This document shows, one piece after another, positions 13,001 to 24,610 of a DNA stretch of 64,000 nt. Source of the DNA: Lenzites betulinus (lineage: Eukaryota; Basidiomycota; Agaricomycetes; Polyporales; Polyporaceae); contig JABYQU010000002.1 in the NCBI GenBank assembly GCA_022264855.1, positions 496,001 to 560,000 of the forward strand, read 5' to 3'. The translations under genes were made by a program, and so were the position numbers. Under the pieces are notes generated by a model. That model had not been told where the DNA came from, made no database searches, and saw only the letters and a list, made by a program, of their open reading frames with translations. Numbering within the stretch: position 1 is the first letter of the stretch; every line of letters starts with the position of its first letter.

Positions 13001-14285
13001 GTATCGGAGTAGCCTCCCCTCGTATGATGAGTACGTATTCACCCCGAACACCACGCAAATCGTTGTATGTTAACCTTTCGCCAGTGGCCCGCACTCAAGC
13101 GCACAGCCAGATCCGTTAGCATTGAAGGCGTTTGACGTTTGTTCTAGCTCGGCGGTACATATTTCGTCCATGGGTGCGTTACGACCATTGATGTTCGGCT
13201 CGCTCATCTAAAACAACGTCGTACGTAGCGGAAATATACCATAATAGGTTTGGGCTCTCGAAGGCCCCGCCGTTCTTGTCCATCTACCTTCAGAGTGCTG
13301 GGTAAGTAACATCATCTATATCCACCGAAGTTGACGCTAAGCCAGTTTGTTGACAGCATCATGCACGTCATTACACGTACGTTGTATCCCTTCATCATCA
13401 TCTGCTGTGAAATCGAACCGTTCTCTCCCTTCTAGTGACACGTCGCCCTTGGGATCCTCAAGCTACTCTGGGTCTGGCGAGATGCATCGAAGCGTGCGAA
13501 CATATGGAGGTTTGTCTCCAGCCCCATCGGTCACCACTCTAAACACAGACTGAACTCTTTGGCAGGACTTATGGCCTACTGCGACTCGTCTTCGCCTACT
13601 GCTGCAAGGTGCCCGGGTCCGCTTGGACGAGTCTACATACGCAACCGACGGCGCACAGAACAGCGGGCTCAAGCGTTCAGTCGAGGTCGCCCTCGGGAGC
13701 TCGCAGAACCCGGACACTGCAGGGCGCGAGGCATACAGCGGGCCGTCCGCGGAGCACTACTCCGCCCCACACTCGCACACGAGCCCTACGACCGCGTGGG
13801 ACTACAATCAGCACGCGCGGGCGGTCGCGCAGTCGCTCGGCGTCGACGTCCACGGGCACAGCATGGAGACCGCGCCGTCCGTCTACCCGGGGTACCAGTG
13901 GTGGCCGACGCAGCTCATCACGACGGAGGGCCTCACGCACATGGCGCTGTCCGCGCCGATGGACATGCCCCCCGTCAGCGCGCCGATGGCGTTCGGCACG
14001 ATGGCAGGCCCGTCCATGCCCGTGCATGTGCAGCAGCAGGCGCCGCTGCACCAGCCCCAGGGCCTGCCGCCGATGCACCAGATGCACCTGCAGCAACAGC
14101 AGCAGCAGCACCCGCACCATGGACAGGGCACGCCGTCGCAGCAGGACGCGTTCACGTTCGACCAGTCGCAGCTCTCGCAGGACTTCGTGCACGGCGTCCA
14201 GGGCGTCCCGGGGGTCAACTACCCCGCGTACCAGTACCGCTACCCGCACCCCGGGGTCCCGGGGCAGAACCCGCCGCACCAATAA
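10063..14285 (+). CDS. Zn2Cys6 transcription factor with fungal-specific middle homology region
   Basis: Nuclear DNA-binding regulator. The binuclear zinc cluster is read as ACDRCRKIKSKCEPGVGERC, then KNC and, across a tiny exon of about 15 bases near 10350, a final PCTFQ; this completes the six cysteines. The linker GPSFKRGPPKGYIHSIEQRW follows. The Fungal_trans-like region includes LLHLYFTYVHPFFPVIHKQDF (11530-11590) and continues through many small exons to about 13600. The last exon (13560-14285) encodes a Gln/Pro/His-rich tail with a run of glutamines near 14090-14110, typical of an activation region. The start ATG is at 10063 and the stop at 14283-14285. About 15 introns. Target genes cannot be read from sequence; the frame choice in the GC-rich last exon rests on its continuity with the upstream domain. 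Confidence 0.85.
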
Positions 14286-14992
14286 AGAACGAGGAGGCGC
14301 GCCAATGTAGAAGAAATGTTGGGATATAGGTCGTGTGTACTGTTGTAATGCTACTAATGTCTCCTGCTCAGACCGCTCCCATGCATTCCTCTGACTCCGA
14401 GCCTGTTGTGTTGTGCCGTGATGTGATGTGGTGTGTTAAGCCTGAGACGGCGGGCGTGCTATGCGGCTGCTTGTACTGCTATTGTTGTCGCTTTGGGTGT
14501 GTGACGGACGCGCGGCGTAGACGGTGTTGGACTATGCGTTTGATCCGAGCACTTCGAAGGACTGTATTTTATTCGCGCCTGCACGAGCTTGGTGTACCTG
14601 TGTATTTGTAGTTATGCTTATGCGCGTTCACGCCCTTTATGTCTTCTGAGAGTGTTCCATGCAGAGACTAGAGCTTGGGTGTGTCGACTTGAAATGCTTC
14701 ATACTGAGAACCTGGACGGGTTGAACCCATGCGATAAGTAGTAGTATTACATTCCAGATAGATCAGCAAGAAGGTGAAGGGTACAGTGGATACCGTGTTG
14801 AACGAGCCAAAGACAAGTGCCCTCAAGAGTGAACCCTATCTACGAGAGCGAGGCACTGCAATCACCTTGAAAATGGAACGTATATGCCGCGCATCTACCT
14901 ACTGGTACATCTATCATCATCGTGAGGGAAAATGAGTCCGAAGCGTGAGTGTGTCGTGTAGATCATTATGTAGCGCAAGAACGAACGGTACT
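14286..14992. other. Intergenic, convergent gene ends
   Basis: 3' flank of the Zn2Cys6 gene and of the minus-strand MFS gene. The open frames here are short and lack codon structure. I see no RNA gene or repeat. Confidence 0.6.
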
Positions 14993-16920
14993 CTACCGTT
15001 TCCCCGAATCGGACGCGGAAGAGGTACTGGAGGCAGCCTGAGCGAGCCTCCGCGCACGCCGCTTCGCGCGCCACACGGGCCCATAGCGCATCAGCACCCA
15101 GTATATGGGCGAGAACACGATGCAGATGCCGGTGAGGATGACATAGGTCCACCCTGTGCCGAGTGCTTTTATCATGAGGTCGATCACGGAGACGCAGGCT
15201 GCGCCGAACGAGCACCGGACGAGGTTGTTCTATCGATGTGGAAATGAAACGGCCGGGGAGTTAGTGGACGTGCATGTAGACGTATCAAACGACACGCACA
15301 CAGGCTGTGATCGCGGAGCCGTGCGAGGGCGCGAGGTCTACGAGAATCGTCTGCGCGCCGTTCATGATCGACACGCACGTCCAGCCAACTATGTGAGGGG
15401 AGGTTAGCTCATGTACGCCTCGAGTGTTTTTGCAGTGTGGAGGCACTCACTGACGATCTGCAGGATGAGAGGGCCCGCGATGTTTACTTTTGCCTGCAGG
15501 CACCATCCGTACCCGATGCATGCGGCGGCGTACACCGCAAAAAACACAGGCATAAGGCGCAGGCGAGCGTATTCTATGGGGAAGTGCTCCTCCTTCGTGA
15601 CGTCCTCGGGGCGGATCTTTGACTCTGGGTCCGCTTCCACCTGGCGTATCATGCGGCGCTTGACGCGCTGGTATTCCTTGTCCAGCACCTCTCCCGTGAC
15701 GACGCCGCCGACGAGCATGCCGCCCCCTATGGCGAGGAAGCACAGCCCGGTGTCGGTTTCGTTCAGGAATGGATAGATTGGTTGGAAGAGCGTCGAGATG
15801 GTCGCGGTGACGCCGTAGAACACGGAGTAGACGAGAGCGTTGAAGAAGAGCAATAGTGCCACGTCTGGGTAGGTGAACAGCAGAAATGGGTTAGCGAATG
15901 CGCGCCGGGGCGGCTTTTCCGACGCGTCGATGTCGGGAGTCGTGCGCCCAATGATGGGGATGAGGGGCTGGTAGATCTTGGGCGGGCGTATACTCCCGTT
16001 ACCAACCAGCGCGCGTAACGTCTCTGGTAACAGTCTGAAGTGGTCGGGAGTGAGAACTTACTGAACAGCGGATTAAGTTTGTGAGCACGTACAATACCAT
16101 CACCACGGCACATACGCCGGCGGCGATGCACAAGAACCAAAAGATGGCTCTGGCGTATGTCAGAAAACCCTACTGGTCAAATAAACGAACTAGGTACGCA
16201 CCTCCATCCCAGACGGTCAGCGAGAACGCCTCCAAGGACAGGTCCGATGCAGGGGCCTACCATCGGGCCGATGCCCCACACCCCGAAGTAGCCCCCGCGC
16301 TCGGCCGGAGCTGCGATATCTGCTATCACACCAGCACCTGCGCCGTACTGGTTAGAATATCACCGTACTCACTTCGAGTCAGTCAGAACGCACCGAGCGC
16401 TACAGTGCTGGCGGAGCCGGCAGCTTGAATGCAGCGAAGCACCATGAGGAGCCAATAGGCATTTGTGGGCACAAGCGCGAGGCCAACACATGCCAGGGAC
16501 AGAACTATCATACAGCCGATAAACATCGGCCGTCTCCCCCAGCGGTCTGAGAGGGTACCCCAGAACATCGGGGCTGTTACAGCGGGGTCAGTTGGGAGGC
16601 GCTTTGTGACACAATGACATCGGACACGCACAGATGCCTTGGACTATCATGTACACGGTGACTGTGAGATTGATCAATTCAGTAGACTCGTGGAAGGCAG
16701 CGGCAATGGTCGGGATAGCAGGGAAGTAGATGTTGGCCGTGAGGGGACTGGGGGGGACGTGCTGAATATTCGGTGACGGGATGTTTGCTAGTAACACTTA
16801 CCTGAAGAGGGCGGCGAAGGATGCCACCCCGACGATGAACCATTTTTCTTGATTGGTATATACACTATACGGCTTCTGTGGTGATTCTGCCGGCGTTTGA
16901 CTGTCTGAGTCCTCAGGCAT
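14993..16920 (-). CDS. MFS drug:H+ antiporter, DHA1 family (Qdr/Dtr1-like)
   Basis: Twelve-helix plasma-membrane exporter. Helix 1 onward reads [19 protein letters not shown], then [15 protein letters not shown], the motif-A loop [13 protein letters not shown], and [15 protein letters not shown]. The antiporter-type motif C follows as [14 protein letters not shown]. The second half has [19 protein letters not shown], a charged loop rich in Lys/Glu ([16 protein letters not shown]), and the final helices through [16 protein letters not shown]. The Ser-rich tail ends at 14993. The start at 16920 (MPEDSDSQT) is chosen because the family has a short hydrophilic head; an in-frame Met at 17043 is possible. 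About eight introns. Substrate cannot be told; relatives export polyamines, weak bases or dityrosine precursors. Confidence 0.87.
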
Positions 16921-17043
16921 TGAGTTTTCTGTACAACGACGAAGAGGTGTATCAGCAGATGGTCCCGTAGCACTCTGAAAAACGAGACACACCTTCACTC
17001 TTGTTCGTGGGAGGGGGAGCATGGACGGTAGATGCGTTATCAT

Positions 17044-18071
17044 TGTCTACGTCATCACAGTTTGTCGTCGGTGTTGTTTTCCTCGACTCCTCCATATTCG
17101 GTTTTCGGTGGCTGGACTGTCGAGGAGGACGGAGAGGGATCCAGCCTGCGTGAGAACGCCGGACAACATCTGGTGAGCATTTTATGTTCGAAGATCTCCC
17201 CGTGCCGACGGGCGTTCATGTGTGCGTATCGGCGAGAGAGCCGTCCTTTGACTAAACGAAGCAAACCGTGATTCAAAATATCCTTTTTGGGAACGACACC
17301 TTTTCGGCCGACCAGGCCGAGCTCACGGGTCACCAAGACATCTAAAAATAGTGTATTTGGGGCACTTTGACGAGCGGGCCGCTCAGTCCGCCTCGACGCC
17401 GATCAAACGCCGATTTGTCTGGAGCTCTTGCTCAGCTCCTGCTTGGGGCCTGCTCACTGCCAGCTGCTCAGGTTGCTGGCGCGCTTCCTAGTTCGAGGCA
17501 CAAGGTTATCAATATTTCGACCTCACAGGTTCTATCAGACATATTCATAAGCTTGTGGCTTCAGTAACAGAAAGGAGCCTCAATCAGTACTTGGACGGAC
17601 AATTGAGTGACGTGAGTTTATTCTCTGACAGCGTTGCAATGAGGCGTAGTATATTTATATGATTGCTCTTCTCCGACTAGTAGGTATTCTCTCGCCTAGA
17701 CATGCATGTCTCGAAGAATGCGTGTACTAGCTGTTTGAACTAGGCTTGTTATGCCCTGACACAAAACCTACTTATATGCCGACTCGCAGTACTGACTCTG
17801 CCCAACGAGTAGATGAAGGCCTAGTATCTCAAGACTCGGAGGCTGATCACACCCGCTTCTCAGATGCATCTGCTTCTTCTCGCCATATGGCAGATGTGAT
17901 CTATCTACAGTGCGAAGAGGGGTGACTCAATGACGCCGCGCACACACGGACTGGCAATGTCATGATGAACCTCATGGCTTCTTCAGTTAAGGTGGTACAG
18001 CTGCCGCACCTGGGGATGGAGGGGGTTTAAGAGCGCAAGATTTGCTGTTCCTCGAGTGCACCACACACACG
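17044..18071. other. Intergenic region between divergent genes
   Basis: Roughly 1 kb between the MFS start and the DUF6534-type gene. It is AT-richer than its surroundings and holds only short frames. I see no supported gene, repeat or RNA. Confidence 0.6.
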
Positions 18072-20423
18072 ATGGCACCCTCCCCTAACCTGCAAGGTCT
18101 GTCTGTGGATGCGATCCTGGGGCTTCCAGGGCTGCCATCGCTCAACAGCACCCTCGGGGCGATCCTTCTTGGCTGTATTTTTGGTTTCATGTGAGTAACG
18201 GGACACTCGATAGTTGCCTGTCCGAAAATCAAATTCGATTTGCAGGTTGTATGCGTTGATGCTTCACCAGACGTACCGGTACTTCCGGATGTACCCTGGT
18301 GATGGATTGCCACTGAAGGGCCTGGTGAGTCTCCAACATACACGACCAGTTGCATGTTGGACCTCTCATCACTGTCCCTCTGATAGATCCTAACCATTGT
18401 GTAAGCAAACGGCGAACTAACCACGCTGCACTTGTTCCATACCATTGACACTACGTTCAGTCTCATGGAAACGTTCCATACGGTCTTATGGATCATCATT
18501 TGGTACGCCATGCAAACGGCGGCCTTCGCATCACGCTGACAATATTTCTTTCAACAGCTATCAGTATCTTGTCGTCAATTATTTCAACCCGCTGAACCTC
18601 ATCCAGACTCATTGGTGCGCACCGCGCTACTAGCACAGGAATTGACGGTGCGGCAGCTGATACCCTGTTGTCTAGGTACATCAAAGTACGCCCCTTTGCC
18701 AAGGCCGTCTCTCTGATCTTCCGAGTATACGTTGACGCCGCTACATTAGCTCACAATACCAATGACGGTGCGTATAAGATATTCAGGTCTTCGATACTTG
18801 CTCATGTTACGGTTTACTAGGCGATTACCGGCATGTTTAGTCAAATGTGAGAGATCGTTGGCAAGTACCCGCATGGTCCCAAGCTTACACCCGCCCATAG
18901 CTTCTACGCTGGACGGGTTTACTACAGTATGTCGTGTGTACCTGGCTTTATGCACAACTGAACACAGCTAACGTCGTCTAGTCGGCCCTCAATTGAAATA
19001 CAGGCTCCTTGTCGCTGCAGCGGTAAGTCATACCTTTGATCGAAATGCCGATATTGCGACTTCATTTACCTAACGACGCTTGTATAACCAGGTCTTCGTT
19101 ATGCTCCTATCTCTCGGTATGTATTCTCGTTGGTTCATAAGTTAGATCAGGGTACTTACTCATTGAACCGCGCCATGCAGGATGGGACTTTGGTCAGCTC
19201 TTCAACTTCATATAGCTTTGACCACACCACTCACGATTTGCGTGGATCTAGCTGCGACCGTCAAAGTGTACGTAAGACTAAACTGATACCGTGGATTTGC
19301 AGATGCTGATCCTAAATCCCTCTCCATAGCTTCCGTGCGACGACCATCTTCGAATTCTCCCATTGGACTGTGCGTTATGCTTCTATGTTCTGGCGGGTGT
19401 AGCACTGATCCCATCTGTTCTCTTATCACACAGTGGATCGTCGCAGTTGCGTATGGCCTGGCCGTGTTATGCGACCTCATCACTGCACTGGCTCTCATAT
19501 TCGTGCTGCGACGCAGTCGCACTGGCGTGAAACGGTACGTCCCTCCCGTTTATTTTGGACAATAGTAGCATTTTGACTATCAATATCGGAGCAGGACTGA
19601 CACAGTTGTGGATGCGCTTGTGATGTATACCGTGAACACCGGTATGTGTACAGTCCCCGCTACCAACTTGTATCGACAGCGCTGATTTTACCGTAGGACT
19701 ACTCACCACGTAAGTGCAAATACCTCACGGCCGCGAAGTGTAATTGGATGAGAGCTAATATTTTGCAGTATTCTTGGCTCGCTCGTCTTCATATTCGTAA
19801 GCCCTCAACCCCTTAGTTGATTAAACTGTACCTCTGAAGAACAATGCAATAGGCGATAGTATACCCGGACAACTTGATATACGCCGGACTCAGCATCCCT
19901 GGTGTCAAGCGTACGTTATTCCACTCACATCTTGCCATCCCCGTGTTTACTGACGATGCTGTAAACAGTTTACTCTAACTCCGTATTGGCTATGTGAGCT
20001 CGACGTGCAAATCCGGTCACTCACGGCCAAATGTTGATATGCCCTTGCTCGCGAAACAGGCTCAACTCGCGTCGCTCCCTCTCCGAGCGCATGATGCAAA
20101 ACTTCGAAGCAGGAACCAACGGCCAAGTGCGCGCCTCGCGCCCCTCCACACCCCACACCGCCCTCGAGACATGGAACGTCCGTCAGGTGCGACCGTTTTC
20201 ACCTCCGTACACCCCTTCTACTCACGGGACGATGCTTCCATAGGTGCCCGTAACGCTATCAGTCACTATGGACTCGACAAGAAGCATTGGGACCCATTCG
20301 GACAGCGCAGTGCCCCCCAGCAGCAACACCGCTGACGCGGAAAAGGCCAGCCTCGCGGACGGCCAGGTGGGGCGGGCCGAGTTCGCATACCTCGCACCTG
20401 CTATTACGACGCGGATCCGGTGA
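18072..20423 (+). CDS. Seven-TM membrane protein with C-terminal DUF6534-type domain
   Basis: Belongs to a large basidiomycete family of multi-helix membrane proteins of unknown function. The ATG at 18072 is followed by LSVDAILGLPGLPSLNSTLG, a first helix (AILLGCIFGFMLYALML), then HQTYRYFRMYPGD. Further words are LMETFHTVLWIIICYQYLV, SFYAGRVYYIGPQLKYRLL and IVAVAYGLAVLCDLITALAL. The typical DUF6534 block is VDALVMYTVNTGLLTTILGS, then VYPDNLIYAGLSIP, KLYSNSVLAMLNSRRSL. A Ser/Thr-rich cytosolic tail ends at TTRIR (stop 20421-20423). About 12 introns; exons around 18620-18900 are the least certain and might hide a defect. Confidence 0.75.
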
Positions 20424-20741
20424 AGGTCCGAGCTGTGAGTATACTGATGGACAGAGAGGGCTCGCCAAAGAAGCTTGTATGCTGAGGGGACGTTCTAGCA
20501 CAGTAACGATATGTATTTGAGTCAATGTTGTATTCTATAATTTATGCACCACTCGTGGTCATGCCAATGGGATCGTGCCAGAGGTGTGCGGGCCACCGCA
20601 CATCATCTCGTTGAGCGTGGATATTAATCCCTCAGACTGAAAAGAATCTGCGCTGAAGCGAAGGCATAGTCCATAGATGCACTGATACAGTATAGAAAAT
20701 CGGGTACTCATACAATACAACGCAGACGCATCCGCGACCCC
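20424..20741. other. Convergent 3' ends
   Basis: Gap between the tail-to-tail DUF6534-type and CWC25 genes. No coding signal or repeat is seen. Confidence 0.6.
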
Positions 20742-22162
20742 TCAGTCGGCCTCGACACGCATCCCCCCACGTCCCCTGCGGATACGATCCTCCAGCCCAC
20801 CAGCGCCACCAAACACCTTCTTCGACTCGTGTGCCAAGAAGTCTCCCATACCCTTCGACTGGGTCCTCTTCCGCTCATCAGCCTCCTGCTCGGCCTTCTC
20901 CTTCTCGAGCAGCTGGTTGAGGTGCTCCCGACGTTCTACTGTGAGGGCGGACGCGTTGTTGCTCATCGCGGCTAACCGTGCAGAGCGGTCGCTCTCGGCC
21001 CTGGACGCCGTGGTAGCAGGCGCGGGCGCTCGTGGGGGAGGACTCATCCTGGGGCCACGAAGGGGAGGGCTCATCCTGGAGGCGCGAGGGGGAGGACTCA
21101 TCCTGGTACGCTTCGATGGACTGGGCTCCGCGCGTCGTGGACTGCGGCTGGGGCTTCTTCTCCGTTTCCTGTCATAGTCATCGGATCGTCGGCCGAGGCT
21201 GCGACTGCGAGGGCGGCGCAGATCGTTGGTGTTGTCGTCCGATTCGTCCGACCGAGGCCATGTCTTGACCTTATCGCGCGAGCGGTCTGGAGTACGGTCA
21301 CGACTGCGTCCACGACGGCTTGAGTAATCATCGCGCCGGCGGTCATCGTAGCGGGAGCGCGAGGGTAGGGGGGAACGGGATCGGCGGTCAGGACTGGGAG
21401 ACCGTTTCGAGCGAGAGTACTTGTCGCGGGAGTCGGACCGCCGCCTTTCGGCGTACGGAGATGGTGAACGGTCCTCCTCACGGTGCTTGTCTTTGCGGTG
21501 TTTGTGTTTGTCCTTCTTCTTCTCCTTCTTGTCTTTCTTGTCCTTCTTCACCTTGATACCGGTCCGCTCCTGCATCTCACGCAACCGCAAAGGGTTGGAC
21601 ATGAGAGCCTGGTAGGCCGCCTGCTCTTGTTGCTTGATAGCAAGCAAGGGGTCCTCTCTGATCTTAGAGGCGGTATCCCGCGCGGTGTTGGCGTACTGGG
21701 TAGCAATGAAGTTCTTGTGCGCCGCTCCGACCTGTGGCATACGTGTAAGGACATCGTTGTGCCAGTGACGCTATATAGACGTACCTTCTCGTTCTCATCC
21801 GCCGTCAAGATCTTGTCTACTCGCTTCTTTCCAAGCAGGTAGTCCTCCAGCTCGTTGGCGTTCTGGGTGCTGCCCGTCGCAGGGGTGGCATACATCCAAT
21901 CCAGCTTGTCCGTTCTCTTCTTTCCTGTTTGCTCCTCCTGCAGCCTCTGGAGTTCCTGCAGCTGCCGCTCCTCCTCCTTCTCCTTACGGAGTTGATCAAG
22001 CTTCTTCTTTTCCTCGAGCTGTCAAAAATATGGTCAGTTGGATCACTTGTACACCAGGGGCGTGCTACATACAGCTTTCTTCTCCTCCAGCCACACCCGC
22101 TCCTGATTCTTCAACAGGAGCGGATGCCACGACTTCTTCATGTTCAAGTCGCCACCACCCAT
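20742..22162 (-). CDS. CWC25: Pre-mRNA splicing factor CWC25
   Basis: Spliceosomal factor needed around the first catalytic step. The start at 22162 gives [16 protein letters not shown], the conserved N-terminal signature, followed by [11 protein letters not shown]. The charged coiled coil [20 protein letters not shown] is next, then the family word [11 protein letters not shown] and [17 protein letters not shown]. The C-terminal half is a long Arg/Ser/Asp/Lys-rich region (about 21000-21540) that includes three near-identical RMSPPxR blocks. It ends with [19 protein letters not shown] and [15 protein letters not shown], again family-typical. Two or three introns near 21740-22070. The stop is at 20742-20744. 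The RS-rich part is long for the family but open throughout. Confidence 0.93.
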
Positions 22163-22333
22163 CTTGGCAGATATTCACGGGTAAAGCAAGCAAAAAATGC
22201 GTATGTGAGAGTGAAGCAGAGAGCAGCCGCGGCGCAGACAGGATCCGACGTCGCGGTGTGGGTGAAAGTGACAAACGGGCGCTATTTGGGCTTGTTGACC
22301 TCCGTCGCCCATACGCATAGGCGCCCATAGGCC

Positions 22334-23332
22334 ATGGCCGGACTACGAGCGCGAGCCGCGTCGGACGGCGGACTCATGTCTTCCTCTCCCAATCTCCGCC
22401 TGGGGGACCTCGAGGCCGGCGAGCTCGACCCCCTCCACGATACCCTCCATGGCCCCGAGCCACCAACACCCGCGTACGTGCCGTTCGCACAGCCTGGTCT
22501 TGCCAACTCATAGAACCCGTCGGGCATTAACAGTATCCCTGTCTCATGACATTGTAGGCCCACCCGCTCGATCTACTCTATGACCCGCGATGAAATCACC
22601 AAGGGCATCGCGAACCGCTTCGTCCACTCGCGGACATACATCTTGCTCTACCTTGCCATGGCCGCGCTCTCTGTCACCACGGTCGTGCTCAGTCTCGTGA
22701 ACGACTGCCCGACCCTGCCGTTCTACATCCTGGAGTTTATCATCAACAGCGCGATGATCCTGGAAGTCGTCATCCGCTTCGTAGCATTCGGACGAGTGCG
22801 TAAACCCACGCAGTTGTATATTTGTGCGCCGTATTGACCCCGCGCAGCAATTCTGGAAATCTCCTTTCAACGTCATGGACCTGGTCCTGACGGTATTCTG
22901 CGTGATCACCCTCCTCTTCATCTTCTTCGCCGGGTGCGGCAACACGAGCAAGGAAGAAGAGCTGCTCGACACCCTCCTCCTCGTCGCCCGCAACATCCTC
23001 CAATTCGGCCGTCTCGCTGCGGTTATGCGGCAGTGCGTCCATGTATTAGGTTCTGACCCGTGTATCGTTAATGACGCCCGCTTGACAGGTCCGGCCAGTC
23101 CATCTTCACCCGCCCGAAGCCCATAGACCTCTCTGCCGCACGACGGCAGGGGTACACGCTCGACATCGACATGGAGGACGAAGACGAGGAGCTCGGGCGC
23201 CCGCTCATCCGCAGCGACGTCGTGTTCGACGCGGGCGAGGGCGCCCCCCGCGGGCCAATGTCCGACATGCCGCGGGCTGTGCAGGCCGCGCAGAATCGCG
23301 ACCAGGAAGACTTGTGGGCTGAGATAGGGTAG
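22334..23332 (+). CDS. Four-helix voltage-sensor-like membrane protein
   Basis: Small protein with one ion-transport-like four-helix unit and no recognisable pore. After an acidic head (LGDLEAGELDPLHDTLHG) comes S1 (TYILLYLAMAALSVTTVVL), S2 with Glu and Arg (EFIINSAMILEVVIRFVAFG), S3 with the usual Asp (NVMDLVLTVFCVITLLFIFF), and an S4-like helix with spaced arginines (LLLVARNILQFGRLAAVMR). A short acidic tail ends at DLWAEIG (stop 23330-23332). Three introns, the last splitting MRQ/SGQSIF. Similar single-unit proteins occur in many fungi as uncharacterised genes; whether this one conducts ions or only senses voltage cannot be told. The start at 22334 overlaps no upstream gene and lies about 170 bp from the divergent CWC25 start. 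Confidence 0.7.
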
Positions 23333-23704
23333 TCGTCGCTTCGCCGCTTGCCTTCGTGATGACATTCTCTTCGGTGAATGCGCGCAGAACGCGTCGTTTC
23401 TTCGGGATGTTCGCTTGCATCGCCTGTCAGCCTAGTAGACTCGTAAGGAGCTCAACATCGCCGAGTCGTTGCTGCAGGGGTCCGAGGCCCTTCAGACGTA
23501 GTCAAGGGACGGTCAACCGTAACTGGATACATTGACATAGTATATAAATAATACAACAACCACACCCCAAGGGCTGCTCCCTTAGCCTAGCTGCCGCCGT
23601 GGTTGCCGAGCGCAAGAAAGGCCTCCCGTAAACTATTGCGGTGTTGAAGTATAGCCCACTCGTTGGGGACGTGTGTACCCTGGAATTTGATGTATTTGCG
23701 CAGA
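23333..23704. other. Intergenic
   Basis: 3' flank of the voltage-sensor-like gene. A weak polyadenylation-like AT stretch (tatataaataatacaac, about 23540) is the only notable element. Confidence 0.4.
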
Positions 23705-24610
23705 TTACGTCTGGTGGTACGACACACAGATGAGGTGGTCAAGAAGCGCCTCCCGAAGCCTGAGTACTGAGTACTGATTGCTGAGTGCCCGGGCCGTGGA
23801 ACTAGAGGCAGCATCATAGAAGCCGGGTTCCTGTTGAACAAGAAGTGCGATGTGGAAGCCGACCCCTGGCGCATATCCTCGCATATCACGGTGCTCTTTG
23901 AACGCCGCGGGATCTAGACTGCGCGCGAAGTAAAATCGATGTTCCGGCTCGGGAGAGTGGGCTAGAACCCGACGGTCGAAGATCATCAGGGAGGAAGGTG
24001 GCCGCGTACGGAAGCTGCAAGCACCGACGCAGATGAAGGTCCGGTGCGCTGAGAGGCTAAGTATGAGAGTGGTGTGGTGCGGCGGCCATGTTCTGCGGAA
24101 AGTACGCATGTGTCCGATACAGTCGCCTGAGGTGCTCATGGGTTCCACGATCTTGATGGCCATGTCCTGAATGCTTGAGGCATAGGCTGCCGGATAGACT
24201 GACCGGTAGGGCTAGCAAACGCACGGTGGTGAGACGAGGTAAGACCTGCAGGAACATACGTCCCTTGGCTTGAAATACGGACGCTCAACGTTCCAGGTCG
24301 GGCTCAAAGTTGGGCCCGTAGTGGCACACACAGTGATGGCGCGAGCACCCACAAGTCTGAGGAACAATTCGATGACAGATGTGGCTAGATGTGGCTTCAA
24401 TGCATGTGGCGTCCCGTGGACGCCACACCACGCTAGGCATCTTTAGCATCCTGATTCCGCCTCCTTGGAGGGCCTGAATGTTTGGATCGGCGAGACATAT
24501 GCGTGGTCAGGAGTTCAAGACGGATTATCAGCGGCGATCATGGACTTGCCTTACAGAGGGCGGCGTGACGTGCTCAATCAACTCGTCGGGCCAATGGCTG
24601 TAGGTCATTG
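23705..24610 (-). other. Possible uncharacterised gene or coding relic
   Basis: The minus strand holds a 153-residue open frame (24163-23705) with ordinary amino-acid composition, including YFARSLDPAAFKEHRDMRG and VGFHIALLVQQEPGFYD. Upstream frames, such as one opening MTYSHWPDELIEHV at 24610, could be earlier exons with plausible donor and acceptor sites. I recognise no domain; the opening only faintly recalls F-box-type proteins. Several stops must be bypassed by introns, so it could equally be a decayed gene. No start or exon chain is secure. Confidence 0.25.

Noticed and set aside
13559..14329. Two other plus-strand frames over the last exon of the Zn2Cys6 gene
   Set aside because: Only the frame ending at 14285 continues from the upstream domain and gives the Gln-rich tail; the others are Arg/Ala artefacts.
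21000..21120. Tandem RMSPPxR blocks in CWC25 as a possible mobile insertion
   Set aside because: Consistent with ordinary slippage in RS-rich tails of splicing factors; reading frame kept.
24406..24426. Perfect inverted repeat GTGGCGTCC-cgt-GGACGCCAC
   Set aside because: A single 9-bp stem in GC-rich DNA with no T run or neighbouring element; likely chance.
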